A stretch of DNA of 64,000 bases from Arthrobacter woluwensis (GTDB lineage Bacteria > Actinomycetota > Actinomycetes > Actinomycetales > Micrococcaceae), in assembly GCF_900105345.1 (NCBI RefSeq), contig NZ_FNSN01000003.1, positions 1 to 64,000 on the forward strand, read 5' to 3'. Below are positions 10,298 to 18,799 of the stretch, in pieces (position 1 is the stretch's first letter; every line of letters starts with the position of its first letter). The notes beneath the pieces are model-generated. The model was given only the letters and a program-made list of their open reading frames with translations. It was not told the origin of the DNA and ran no database searches. A program made the translations under genes and the position numbers.

Positions 10298-11131
10298 TCA
10301 GAGTCCAGCCTTGGTCGCTCCGTAAGCAGCCTGCTCCTGGGTGAAGCCTTCGAACACGAGCTGGTCAATCAGGCTACCCCGGGAGAACGAGGTGGTGTCC
10401 AAGTACTGCTTGGCCTTGGCGGCGGCCTGGGCATTCCAATCAACCTTGATGTGGTCAACCGCCCACGTTGCATCAGCGGCAGGGAACTTCTCAAACTGAA
10501 GCTGCTTGATCAGGCCGGAACGGGAGAAAGCAGTGAACGAGAGGTAGTTCTCCGCCTTGGCCTTCGCGTTCTGCTGGCCGACCGTGCCACGATTCGCGGC
10601 CTCTTCCGCAGCGGCCTTAGCATCAGCAGCAGCCTGCGCCTTAGCCTCGGCCGAAGCCTTCGCGGACGCGGAAGATTCCGCTGCCGCCGCAGCCGGGTCA
10701 ACCGTCTTCTCTACCACAGGAGCATCCGTCGAAACGGCGGGAACATCAGACAGGGACGATACCTTGGAACCGGCATTCGCACCGTTCACGGCGCTACTGA
10801 TGCCACCGATGAGGATCACCACCACAGAGATGATGATCGCGATGAGCTTGTGCTTCTCGTAGCCCTCAAGCTTCAGACCCTGCTTATCGGTCTGCTTGTT
10901 CGCCAAGACCAAGATGAGGTCGATCAACGCCCAGATGCCGAAGCCACCGAGTGTGATGAGCTTCAGGATGCCGGTGCCGATCTTGCCCAGGTAGAACCGG
11001 TCAATGCCGAGCCCACCCAGCAAGAGCGAGAGCAGCCAGGTCACAAGGAAGGACTTCTGCCCGACCTGCGGCTGAGCCTGGTACGGAACCTGCTGCTGGG
11101 CATACGGAGGGGGCGTTTGGGGGTACGTCAT
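10298..11131 (-). CDS. TM2-domain / Ltp-domain membrane protein (possible superinfection exclusion)
   Basis: ATG at 11131 follows GAAGGATCTATT. The 277-residue protein has four parts. A Pro/Gln-rich N-terminus (1-25) is followed by a TM2 domain (about 26-78, with LGIDRFYLGKIGTGILKLIT and a following IWALIDL) and a third membrane helix (about 95-112). An Ala/Lys-rich linker then leads to two Ltp-type repeats (about 188-277; AENYLSFTAFSRSGLIKQL and KQYLDTTSFSRGSLIDQL). Ltp domains are known from phage TP-J34, where the lipoprotein blocks DNA injection. Here a lipobox is absent and membrane helices may replace it. It is transcribed against the late genes at the prophage end, as lysogenic conversion genes often are. 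An exclusion role is inferred. Confidence 0.8.
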   Translation of the reverse strand: MTYPQTPPPYAQQQVPYQAQPQVGQKSFLVTWLLSLLLGGLGIDRFYLGKIGTGILKLITLGGFGIWALIDLILVLANKQTDKQGLKLEGYEKHKLIAIIISVVVILIGGISSAVNGANAGSKVSSLSDVPAVSTDAPVVEKTVDPAAAAAESSASAKASAEAKAQAAADAKAAAEEAANRGTVGQQNAKAKAENYLSFTAFSRSGLIKQLQFEKFPAADATWAVDHIKVDWNAQAAAKAKQYLDTTSFSRGSLIDQLVFEGFTQEQAAYGATKAGL

Positions 11132-11404
11132 AATAGATCCTTCAAAGAGGTTGAGTGGTGGTAGCTGGACTTCCCTAACCAGCTGTCCTGAAATCATAAC
11201 CTCGCGGCGGTCGTGCGAAGAGCCGTATGAAGATAAAGCCAGCATGCCTCAGCACATCCCAGCGTCCCCCAGCTTGCCGTAATGCGTATGGCTACACGAA
11301 TGGCTACACCTGACCCGCGAGCGCACGCCCAGACGGGGGCATTGCGAGTCAGATTCCGGGCACAAAAAAGCCCCGCCATGCTGCCAAAACTCGCGGAATC
11401 ACGG
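11132..11404. other. Prophage end, no gene seen
   Basis: No convincing coding frame. The stretch holds the promoter side of the Ltp gene, a 12-bp-period direct repeat (11288-11309) and an A-rich GC hairpin-like segment near 11363-11382. It probably contains the prophage-chromosome junction next to tRNA-Phe; the exact border cannot be set without the other attachment copy. Confidence 0.5.
11288..11309. repeat. Direct repeat ATGGCTACAC, 12-bp period
   Basis: ATGGCTACAC occurs at 11288-11297 and 11300-11309; on the other strand it reads GTGTAGCCAT. Short tandem GTGTAGCC words beside a tRNA at a prophage end resemble arm-type binding sites of tyrosine integrases. No integrase gene is in the window, so this is inference. 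Confidence 0.4.
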
Positions 11405-11445
11405 GGAAAAGAAGAAGCCCTCGCCATGTAGAAGCTAGGCGAGGG
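11405..11445 (-). terminator. Terminator of the tRNA transcript
   Basis: On the minus strand an 8-bp stem CCCTCGCC / GGCGAGGG (11438-11445 and 11418-11425), then a pyrimidine run CTTCTTCTTTT. It lies directly behind tRNA-Phe, the last of three tRNAs transcribed leftward. Confidence 0.8.
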
Positions 11446-11451
11446 TTTCAG

Positions 11452-11524
11452 TGGCTCCGACCGGCGTCGATCCGGTGACCTTTCGATTTTCAGTCGAACG
11501 CTCTACCAACTGAGCTACAGAGCC
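11452..11524 (-). tRNA. tRNA-Phe (GAA)
   Basis: A 73-base cloverleaf with acceptor GGCTCTG pairing to CGGAGCC and discriminator A. The anticodon loop reads CTGAAAA, giving anticodon GAA, and the T loop TCGATCC follows. The CCA end is not encoded. Its 3' end points at the prophage, which makes it a candidate integration target. Confidence 0.95.
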
Positions 11525-11570
11525 TCGGTGACTTGTCACCATGATCGCCGGATAACTCCAGCCATCAAAG

Positions 11571-11644
11571 CGACCCTGACGGGACTTGAACCCGCGACCT
11601 CCGCCGTGACAGGGCGGCGCGCTAACCAACTGCGCTACAGGGCC
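11571..11644 (-). tRNA. tRNA-Asp (GTC)
   Basis: A 74-base cloverleaf with acceptor GGCCCTG, D-loop AGTTGGTTAG and anticodon stem CCGCC/GGCGG around CTGTCAC, giving anticodon GTC. The T arm is GCGGG TTCAAGT CCCGT and the discriminator is G. It is 46 bases upstream of tRNA-Phe in the same direction, probably in one transcript. Confidence 0.95.
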
Positions 11645-11745
11645 TTGGTGGTATTTCTACCGTTGTTTTCACCGGAATCGCTCCCGGCTCACAAGATTTC
11701 ATCTTAGCAGATCTTTCGATCCGCTTTCAAATCGCATCTCATGCG

Positions 11746-11818
11746 TACCCCCAACGGGATTCGAACCCGTGCCGCCGCCGTGAAAGGGCGGTGTCCTAGG
11801 CCGCTAGACGATGGGGGC
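11746..11818 (-). tRNA. tRNA-Glu (TTC)
   Basis: A 73-base cloverleaf with acceptor GCCCCCA/TGGGGGT and anticodon stem CCGCC/GGCGG around CTTTCAC, giving anticodon TTC. The T arm is ACGGG TTCGAAT CCCGT. It is the first of three leftward tRNAs, matching the usual actinobacterial Glu-Asp-Phe cluster. Confidence 0.95.
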
Positions 11819-11956
11819 CTTGACACACCTGCTCAGTTCCCGGCTGCTGCCGCGTTCCTCGCGAAGTGGACCAGTAAAACTTTAGAGCATGGTCCGGGAA
11901 TTTCCAAAATGCGGTCCGTCGCCCCGGAAACGCCGCAGACGGCTACCGTGGAGGGC

Positions 11957-12445
11957 ATGGACAGCAGACCGGAACCGGCCTCTTCGCGACCGCTCCCCCG
12001 CGGCCTGCCCATCCGCATCTGGCCGCCCGGACCGCGGTGCACGCTGCGCGGTGAGCCCGGTTTCGAACACCTCGAGCGCACGGAAGCCGCCACGCTCAGC
12101 CTCGACGAGTTCCAGGCCCTCGCGCAGCAGGCTCTCGAAGACCTCCCGCCCGAAATCTCCCGGCACATGGACAACGTCATGCTCTTCATCGAGGACGACG
12201 GCATCGATGCGGCCACCGGCGAACCCCTGCTCGGCCTCTACGAAGGCACTCCCCTCACGGAGCGGGGCGAGGGCTGGGCCGCAGGTTCGCTCCCCGACCG
12301 TATCTCGCTCTACCGGCGCCCCATCCTCGAGATCTGCGCCAGCCGCTCGGAGGTCCTGTTCGAGATCCAGGTGACCGTGATCCACGAGATCGCCCACCAC
12401 TTCGGCGTGGACGACGCCCGCCTTCACGAGCTCGGCTGGGGCTGA
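11957..12445 (+). CDS. Small zincin-type metallopeptidase family protein
   Basis: ATG 11957 is preceded by GGAGG. An in-frame ATG at 11909 would add 16 residues that look unrelated to the domain. The 162-residue protein ends in HEIAHHFGVDDARLHELGW (about 143-161): the HExxH zinc motif with a downstream His, typical of the small DUF1025-type minimal zincins of actinobacteria. Upstream segments VMLFIEDD and LGLYEGTPL also fit that family. No signal peptide is visible, so it is probably cytosolic. The substrate is unknown. It stands alone between tRNAs and the cation transporter. Confidence 0.8.
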   Translation: MDSRPEPASSRPLPRGLPIRIWPPGPRCTLRGEPGFEHLERTEAATLSLDEFQALAQQALEDLPPEISRHMDNVMLFIEDDGIDAATGEPLLGLYEGTPLTERGEGWAAGSLPDRISLYRRPILEICASRSEVLFEIQVTVIHEIAHHFGVDDARLHELGWG

Positions 12446-12602
12446 TCCGGCCGACGTCGGGCGCCTCCCGCGAACGCCTCACACGCACCTTCCGTGACCG
12501 CCTCCCGCAGCCGCCCGGAACCCCCCAAAATCCGCGCCAGCACTGCGAATGAGTCGCATTCCGGACATGCATTCCGGGCCCTCCGAAGCTAGCCTGAACA
12601 GC

Positions 12603-13513
12603 ATGGGCCACAACCACGATCACACTCAGGGAATGACCGGCACCGGAAGCGCCTGATCATCGTCCTTTCCATCACGCTCAGCGTCGTCGTCATCCAGGTG
12701 GCCGGCGCGGCCCTCTCGGGTTCGCTGGCACTGCTGGCCGACGCCGGGCACATGCTCTCGGATGCGGCAGGCGTGTTCATCGCGCTCCTCGCCTCCTGGA
12801 TCGCCACGCGACCGGCCACGGATCAGCGGACCTACGGCTATCAGCGCGCCGAGATCCTGGCCGCTCTGGCCAATGCCCTGATTCTGATCGTGATCGCGGT
12901 CATCATCGCCCTGGAGGCCTTCCGCCGCTTCGGCGAGACTCCGGAGATCCGGACGGACACCATGCTGATCGCCGCGATCATCGGCGCGGTGGCCAACGGC
13001 GTCTCGCTCCTGATCCTGCGGGGCGGGCAAGAGGAGAGCCTGAATCTGCGCGGCGCCTACCTCGAGGTGCTGGGCGATCTGCTCGGGTCCCTGGCCGTCA
13101 TCGCGGCGGCACTCGTCATCATGTTCACAGGATTCACCGCGGCCGACCCCATCGCCTCGATCCTGATCGCGTTCATGATCCTGCCGAGGGCCTGGAGCCT
13201 GCTCAAGGACGTCGTGGACGTGCTGTTGGAGGCCACCCCGAAGGGCGTCGACGTCGGCATGATCCGTGAGCACATCCTCGCCGTGGAGGGCGTGCAGTCA
13301 GTCCACGACATCCACATCTGGACCATCACCTCGGGCGTCCCGGTGTTCTCCGCTCATGTCGTGGTCGATGACCACGCTCTCAGCCCCGAATCCGCCGACA
13401 GGATCCTGGACCGCATGCAGCGCTGCCTCGGCTCGCACTTCGACACCGAGCACTGCACCTTCCAGCTGGAGCCGGCGTCCCACCAGGCTCACGAAGCCCA
13501 CCAGCACGCCTGA
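12603..13513 (+). pseudogene. CDF-family cation efflux transporter with a frameshift after residue about 13
   Basis: The natural start is ATG 12603, giving MGHNHDHTQGMTG, a His-rich N-terminus typical of CzcD/ZitB-like zinc exporters. That frame stops at 12656. The rest of the protein is in another frame from about 12640 (RKRLIIVLSITLSVVVIQ) to 13513. Inserting one A in GGCACCGG near 12641 (to GGCAACCGG) restores a single frame through GNRKRLII. The remainder is intact: LLADAGHMLSDAAGVFIALL with the His/Asp metal site, six membrane helices and a cytosolic C-terminal domain ending with His residues. If the base is truly missing, a GTG at 12698 could start a shortened product lacking most of helix 1. 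Confidence 0.8.
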
Positions 13514-13706
13514 GAACCCGGGCCCTCCGGACCGCGGAGTAGGCGCCTCCGACGGCGGGATTTCGCGCGACACGCCGTGTGATCAGCGGCGAAATGACAG
13601 TGATGTTGTTTATGTTGATGGTGGGACCAATGTTGCCAATGTTACTTTTGAGGCCGTACTCTCGGTAGGGCTGGGTGTTCTCCCAGCGGTCTCGAGGCAG
13701 GTGTAC

Positions 13707-15218
13707 ATGGCAGTGGCGAAGCGCAGGAAATACGCAGCGATCCTTTACTCCTCCGCCCTGAGCGCGAGCGTTCTGCTCGGCTCCGGCGGCATTCCCGGCG
13801 CCGTGGCCGCGCCCCTTCCGGCGTCGCCGGTCACCGTTCCGGCCGACCAGTCCGACACCATTCCCAGCGAGTCGGAGATCGCCGCCGCGAAGAAGAACGA
13901 GAGCAGCGCGAAAGCGACCCAGGCGCGCCTGGAAGGTCTCATCGGAACCCTCGCGGACCGCCAGTCGAGCGCCATCACCGCGAGCATGCGCGCCAACGAC
14001 TCCTACACGAACGCCCTGCTGACCCTTAAGGCCAAGCAGGACGCCGCCGCGGCCGCCAAGGCCAAGGCCGCTGCCGCCAAGGATCAGGCGGCCAAGAGCC
14101 GCAAGGATCTCGGCACGCTCGCCAGCTCCATCTACAAGACCGGCGGCGTGAACCCGGCCGTGGAAGGCGTCCTGAACGGCGACGACGGCGATCTCCTGGG
14201 CCGAGCGACCACGCTCGACGCCATCAGCCAGAAGCAGAGCGAGACGTTCAACAAGGCCATCGCGTCCGGCCAGGCCAACTCGGCCTTGTCCGCCGATGCG
14301 GCGGCCGCGCAGAAGGCCGCCGACGACGCCGCACGTGACGCCGACCAGGCCCGCGCCGCCGCGGAGTCGGCTCAGACCTCCGCCACTCAGGCACTCCAGA
14401 GCGCATCCAAGGACCGCGAGAAGGTCATCGCCCAGCTCGCGTCCCTGCGCAACACCACGGTGGCCCTGGAGACGCAGCGTGTCCAGGGGCTCGAGCAGCA
14501 GCGCGCCGCGGCGGCACTGAAGGCCCTCCAGGAACGCGCCGCGCAGCAGCCGGTCCCGTCCCCGCAGCCCCCGGCGCAGGGTGGGGACTCGGGCGGCGCC
14601 ACCGACGGCGGTTCCACCGGAGGGGGCTCCACCGGCGGCGGCCAGCCGTCGCAGCCGCAGCCTCCGGTCGTGCAGCCCCCTGTGGTCCAGCCGCCGGTCG
14701 TGCAGCCTCCCGTCGTCACGCCTCCGGCTCCCCGTCCGCCGGTGGTCCAGCCGCCCGCGCCGCAGCCACCGGCTCCTCAGCCGCCGGCTCCTCAGCCCCC
14801 CGCGCCGAAGCCTCCCGTGGTCACCCCGCCCGCCCCGTCGCCCGGCGGCAGCGCGGCTCAGACCGCGATCAACTTCGCGATGTCCAAGGTGGGCGGCCCG
14901 TACGTCTGGGGCGGCAATGGCCCGGTGGGCTACGACTGCTCCGGCTTGACGAGTGCTGCCTTCGCCGCTGCCGGCGTCTACATGCCGCGCACGGCGACTC
15001 CGCAGTATTTCTCCGCTCCTCAGTACATCCCCATGGGGCAGTGGCAGCCCGGCGACCTCATCTTCTGGGGCGACGGCAGCTACTTCTACCACGTGGGCAT
15101 CTACATCGGCGGCGGCCAGGTGGTCAACGCCCTGAACCCCGGTTCCGGCATCACCGTGTCCCGCATCGACTGGATGATCGGCATGCAGCTCTGGCCGACC
15201 GCGGCCCGGTACTGGTGA
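13707..15218 (+). CDS. Secreted NlpC/P60 (C40) peptidoglycan hydrolase
   Basis: ATG 13707, with GAGGCAGG upstream; GTG 13701 is an alternative. The 503-residue protein starts with a signal peptide (KRRKYAAILYSSALSAS then PGAVAAP). Next come a long Ala/Lys-rich coiled coil (about 50-275), a Gly/Ser linker, and a Pro-Val/Pro-Ala repeat linker (about 320-380). The C-terminal NlpC/P60 domain (about 388-503) has Cys411 in DCSG and His462 in YHVGIY as the expected catalytic residues. This layout matches RipA-like enzymes that cut stem peptides during cell separation. A strong hairpin terminator follows. The upstream 190 bases contain an AT-richer stretch with repeated ATGTTG words that may be regulatory. 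Confidence 0.9.
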   Translation: MAVAKRRKYAAILYSSALSASVLLGSGGIPGAVAAPLPASPVTVPADQSDTIPSESEIAAAKKNESSAKATQARLEGLIGTLADRQSSAITASMRANDSYTNALLTLKAKQDAAAAAKAKAAAAKDQAAKSRKDLGTLASSIYKTGGVNPAVEGVLNGDDGDLLGRATTLDAISQKQSETFNKAIASGQANSALSADAAAAQKAADDAARDADQARAAAESAQTSATQALQSASKDREKVIAQLASLRNTTVALETQRVQGLEQQRAAAALKALQERAAQQPVPSPQPPAQGGDSGGATDGGSTGGGSTGGGQPSQPQPPVVQPPVVQPPVVQPPVVTPPAPRPPVVQPPAPQPPAPQPPAPQPPAPKPPVVTPPAPSPGGSAAQTAINFAMSKVGGPYVWGGNGPVGYDCSGLTSAAFAAAGVYMPRTATPQYFSAPQYIPMGQWQPGDLIFWGDGSYFYHVGIYIGGGQVVNALNPGSGITVSRIDWMIGMQLWPTAARYW

Positions 15219-15262
15219 CCGGATCAGGCCCGATCTGACCAGCGTCCGCCCCCAGCGGTGAC

Positions 15263-15316
15263 GACGAAGGCCCGGCCTGTCCCGTGGAGATCCACGGGAC
15301 AGGCCGGGCCTTCGTC
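15263..15316. terminator. 26-bp perfect palindrome between convergent genes
   Basis: Arms at 15263-15288 and 15291-15316 match perfectly, beginning GACGAAGGCCCGGCCTGTCC. It lies between the NlpC/P60 and Usp genes, which converge on it, so it should act as a bidirectional terminator. Confidence 0.85.
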
Positions 15317-15345
15317 ATGCCTGCGGTTCTCGAAGCCCGCGGAGG

Positions 15346-16359
15346 TCAGCCGCCCAGCACCGGGCCGAAACTGGCGCGGTCGGCGAGCCGCGGATCCTCC
15401 CGGTCCGGCACCACCATGACCGGTCCCTGGGCGTGATGCAGGACGCCGTCCGAGGTGGAGCCCAGCAGCATGCCGGCGAATCCGCCGCGACCGCGCGTGC
15501 CCACCACCACGAGCTCGGAGTCCCGGCTGGCGTCCACGAGGACCTCCACGGGCGAGCCGTCGACGAGGCGTGTGGTGATCTCGAGTTCCGGGAAGTGGCT
15601 CTTGAGCCAGAGGACGCCGGCGTCGAGCTGGACCTGGATGTCCGCAAAGATCGCCTCCCGGTCCATAGCCGCGGGGACCCAGGCCAGGCTGCCGCTGTAC
15701 TGCGGCACGGCGCACAGGATCTGCAGTTCGACGCCGAGCCGCTGAGCCTGGGCCGCGGCCTCCAGCACGGCGACCCTGGCCTGGTCGGAGCCGTCCGCGC
15801 CGACGACGACGCGGGGCTTCACAGGCTCCAGAGGGTTCTTGGCCAGCTCGGCCTTCAGGTGCTTGTCCGTCACGTCCTGACCGAAGCGGCCGGCGCAGAT
15901 CATGGGCACCACGACCGTGGGGCAGCTCGCATGCGCGGGCAGCGCCGAACTCACCGAGCCGAGCAGACGTCCGACGAAGCCGCCCCGTCCCCGGCTGCCG
16001 ACCACGAGCAGATCCGCCTCCCGCCCGAGTTCCAGCAGCACGCCCGAAGCGTCGCCGTTCTCCACGGACGCGTCGACGTCGATGTCGTAGTCCTTGATGC
16101 GCTCCAGCGCATCCTTCAGGACGCTCTCCGCACCCTCCCTTATGACGGAGTCGTCGACGGCGGCGTACCCGCCGTCCAGACCCGAGGCCGCGTAGATGGG
16201 CACCGAGTAGGCGGTGATCAAATGGAGGGTGGTCCGGCGTCGTTCCGCCTCGCGTGCGGCCCAGCTCAGAGCGCATTGCCCGTGCTCGGACCCGTCCACT
16301 CCCACGATCACTCCGCCGTGGATTCCCTGCGGTGCTGTCTCCGGCGTATCCGTGCTCAC
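15346..16359 (-). CDS. Universal stress protein, two UspA domains
   Basis: GTG at 16359 with GGAGG 10 bases upstream. The 337-residue protein carries two UspA domains (about 15-155 and 170-325). Each starts with VGVDGSEHGQCAL or VGADGSDQARVAV and ends with the ATP-binding signature (GSRGRGGFVGRLLGS and GTRGRGGFAGMLLGS). Tandem Usp proteins of this size are common in actinobacteria and are linked to dormancy and oxygen or energy stress. It is monocistronic, between the terminator palindrome and a 465-base gap. Confidence 0.9.
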   Translation of the reverse strand: MSTDTPETAPQGIHGGVIVGVDGSEHGQCALSWAAREAERRRTTLHLITAYSVPIYAASGLDGGYAAVDDSVIREGAESVLKDALERIKDYDIDVDASVENGDASGVLLELGREADLLVVGSRGRGGFVGRLLGSVSSALPAHASCPTVVVPMICAGRFGQDVTDKHLKAELAKNPLEPVKPRVVVGADGSDQARVAVLEAAAQAQRLGVELQILCAVPQYSGSLAWVPAAMDREAIFADIQVQLDAGVLWLKSHFPELEITTRLVDGSPVEVLVDASRDSELVVVGTRGRGGFAGMLLGSTSDGVLHHAQGPVMVVPDREDPRLADRASFGPVLGG

Positions 16360-16824
16360 GACTCTCGCCTCCTCATCCCCTGTGGGCGGCCTGCGGAGAC
16401 GGTCCCTGCAGCTCTCCTACCACCCACGCTGGCTTATGACCCACTATTGCCGTTTGTGCTGGTCGTTTCAAGAAACGCCGACGCCGGAGGACGCGCCGCC
16501 ACTCGTCAGCGGGCCTGAGGGAAGGGGTCCGGAACGTCCGCGGAACCGCGGATTCCCGGGCCACGCCCGCGGTACCCTGGACGCCCGTCCACGGAGACCG
16601 AAAAGGGTCATCCGGTACCGTTCACGAATTGCTTCACATCACCCTCCCGGCGCCCTGTTCAGGTGACCCCGAGCGGAGTATTCTCAGTTGCACAGTGGGA
16701 GGGGACCCATGGTGGATCGTGACGATCGCCTGGGTCTTTTCTGCGCGCTGACCGTTCCGGAGTGACCGGGACTCCCCGCCCGTGCGTGATGCCGGGCAGC
16801 CATGCCGCACCGAAGGAGGATCGA
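16360..16824. other. Intergenic region with a possible 18-aa leader ORF
   Basis: There is no clear gene. The only notable item is a short frame at 16709-16765 (18 codons; VDRDDRLGLFCALTVPE after the ATG) behind a good ribosome binding site (GGGAGGGG at 16697-16704). The next gene has its own AAGGAGG. It could be a leader peptide for the flavoprotein-like gene or chance. Confidence 0.35.
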
Positions 16825-17499
16825 ATGCCACGCAGTGCCACGCGCAGTGCCAGCAGAGTGTCCGGTGGACCTCCGGAAGGCGGCGTCACCGTCACCGATG
16901 TGGTCGTCGTGGGCACGGGGATGGGCGGTCTGGCGGTCGCGACGCAGCTGCACCGCAAAGGCATGGCGGTCGTGGTGATCGACGGTCTGAACCAGGGCGA
17001 CCCTGTCGCGGCAGGAGCCCTGCGGCACGCCACCACCGAAGAACTCGAACGGGTCGCGATCGGCGATCCGGCGTCCCACCGCGAGCGCCGGGACATCCTG
17101 CGTCAGTTGCACGGCTACGCGAAGAGCCACCAGTTGGACATCCGTCGGGGCGTGGTCGCCGGTGCTCTGAACCCGGCATCTCCGGAGCAGGGGGCATCCC
17201 GGTCGTCCGCAGCGCCGAGTGGAGCCGCTTCCCGCCGCTGGGCTCTCCCGACGCCCGGCGGTCTGATCCTCTGCGACTCCGTCGTGATCACGGGCGTCTC
17301 CGGCCGGCGTCGTGTCCGGCAGTTCCTCAGGGCCGTCGGCCAGGAGACCAGCGACAACATGGCCACGGCCCTGCGCCATGTGGGCATCTACCTGGTGGGC
17401 GTGGGACAGCAGGTCTCCGCCGGGCACCGGGAAGTGCTGCATCAGGCACGCCTCGTGGGCAATGCGATCGCGGGCGGCGCCCAGCGCATCCCGGCCTGA
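16825..17499 (+). CDS. Short FAD/NAD(P)-binding oxidoreductase-like protein
   Basis: ATG 16825 with AAGGAGG 8 bases upstream. The 224-residue protein opens with a Rossmann dinucleotide motif (DVVVVGTGMGGLAVATQLH, about 24-42). It then has Asp at the expected beta-2 end (VVVIDGL) and a C-terminal GGLILCDSVVITGVSG that resembles the second FAD strand of thioredoxin reductase-like proteins. The protein is much shorter than complete enzymes of this class (about 300 residues or more), and the NAD-binding half with CxxC is missing. It may be a reduced paralogue without catalysis or an oxidoreductase of an unfamiliar small type. Confidence 0.55.
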   Translation: MPRSATRSASRVSGGPPEGGVTVTDVVVVGTGMGGLAVATQLHRKGMAVVVIDGLNQGDPVAAGALRHATTEELERVAIGDPASHRERRDILRQLHGYAKSHQLDIRRGVVAGALNPASPEQGASRSSAAPSGAASRRWALPTPGGLILCDSVVITGVSGRRRVRQFLRAVGQETSDNMATALRHVGIYLVGVGQQVSAGHREVLHQARLVGNAIAGGAQRIPA

Positions 17500-17609
17500 G
17501 CCGCGCCTGTCCACAGGCCTCACAAGTTCCCCTCCACAGAGAGCGAATCCACTATCGAAAGGCCATCGTCTTTAGATAAGCTGGCGGGAACTAGCACCAG
17601 GAGACGCTC

Positions 17610-18698
17610 ATGACACACCCCGCCCCTCCGGCACGCCAACGCTCACGCACCGCCACGATCGCCCTCGGCCTCTCGATCACCATGCTCGTGGCCGCGGCCG
17701 TGCTGGGCGGGATCTTCATCATCCTGGGTGACCAGGCCAATGTGGCCGGGCGTGCCTGGCTGACCCTCCTCCTGGTCGGTCTGTTCGCCGGCGCGGTGGT
17801 GCTGGACGGCAGCATGCCCGAGGGCCGCAACCGCTGGTACCTGGCCGTCTCGACCATTCTGAACGTCGTGCTCCTGGCGATCGGTCTCCTCAAGATCTGG
17901 AACGGCTGGCTTCAGCCCGCGGACACCGCCAGCGCCGCGGTGTGGACGGGCCAGATCGCCCGGTTCGTGTCCATGATCCTGCTCGTGCGGGTGGCTCTGC
18001 TGCTCACTCAGCTCTACGTCCCCCGCTTCATCACGGGCGCGAGCAAGACCGGCGTGCGGATCTCCTCGATGGCCACCCTCGTGTTCGCGTGGCTGACCGT
18101 CCTGGAACTCGTCCTCCCGGCGGCCTTCCCGGCCATGGACTGGCCCTCCTGGTGGTGGCGCACGGCAGGCGCGACTTCATTGATCGCCATCGTCGGCCTG
18201 GTCATCCCGCTGGTCCTCCGCGCGTTCGAACCGAAACCCCCGGCGGATCAGCTTCCTCCGCAGGACTACGCGCAGCAGCAGTGGAACCCGAACCCCCAGT
18301 GGAACGGCTACGCGCAGCAGCCCCAGCAGGGTCAGCCGCCGGCGTATCCGCAGCAATGGCAGCAGGAGTACCCGCAGCAGTATGCCCAGCCCGGGTATCC
18401 GCAGAACGCCTACCCGCAGGCCGGATACCCTCAGCAGGGCTACGCCCAGGAGGCCTACCAGCAGCCGCAAGCTCAGCAGCAGGCTTACCCGCAGCCGGAT
18501 CAGCAGGGTCAGTACGGCCAGCCGCAGACTCAGGGGTGGCAGCAGCCTTCCGAAGCCCCGCAGCCGGTCTCGGAGGCCCCGCAACAGCAGCAGCCGGGCC
18601 AGGGCCCGCAGGCCGACCAGCAACAGCCGGTTCAGCAGCAGACGCCGCAGCCGCAGCAGGATCCGGAGACCACGCCCCGACCGGAGCAGCAGCCGTAA
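17610..18698 (+). CDS. Four-TM membrane protein with long Gln/Pro/Tyr-rich tail
   Basis: ATG 17610 behind AGGAGACGCTC. The first 205 residues contain about five hydrophobic segments (17-40, 48-65, 75-98, 110-135, 150-200). From about 215 to the end (362) the protein is a low-complexity tail of YPQQ, QAYPQ and GYPQ units rich in Gln, Pro and Tyr. Such tails occur on actinobacterial membrane proteins and may be disordered or form condensates near the membrane. No family with a known function is recognised. It appears monocistronic. Confidence 0.72.
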   Translation: MTHPAPPARQRSRTATIALGLSITMLVAAAVLGGIFIILGDQANVAGRAWLTLLLVGLFAGAVVLDGSMPEGRNRWYLAVSTILNVVLLAIGLLKIWNGWLQPADTASAAVWTGQIARFVSMILLVRVALLLTQLYVPRFITGASKTGVRISSMATLVFAWLTVLELVLPAAFPAMDWPSWWWRTAGATSLIAIVGLVIPLVLRAFEPKPPADQLPPQDYAQQQWNPNPQWNGYAQQPQQGQPPAYPQQWQQEYPQQYAQPGYPQNAYPQAGYPQQGYAQEAYQQPQAQQQAYPQPDQQGQYGQPQTQGWQQPSEAPQPVSEAPQQQQPGQGPQADQQQPVQQQTPQPQQDPETTPRPEQQP

Positions 18699-18799
18699 CC
18701 GTCCGACGAGACCCCGGCCCCTGAGCCCGCCTGCCCGAGACGGCAGCGCGGCTCAGGGGCGGGTCAGGTCCGTGAAGCTGATCGCGTCGGATCGTGCCG

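Noticed and set aside
13600-13660. MtrA-like binding site before the hydrolase
   Set aside because: Only one GTTAC word is present; the expected second half-site at fixed spacing is not.
13580-13700. Possible c-di-AMP (ydaO-type) riboswitch before the NlpC/P60 gene
   Set aside because: Actinobacterial cell-wall hydrolases can have it, but I could not find the conserved core or pseudoknot pairings in this 190-base leader, only repeated ATGTTG words.
13380-15092. Long minus-strand frame opposite the NlpC/P60 gene
   Set aside because: Antisense shadow of a repetitive Ala/Lys and Pro-rich coding region; Arg/Gly-rich with no ribosome site.
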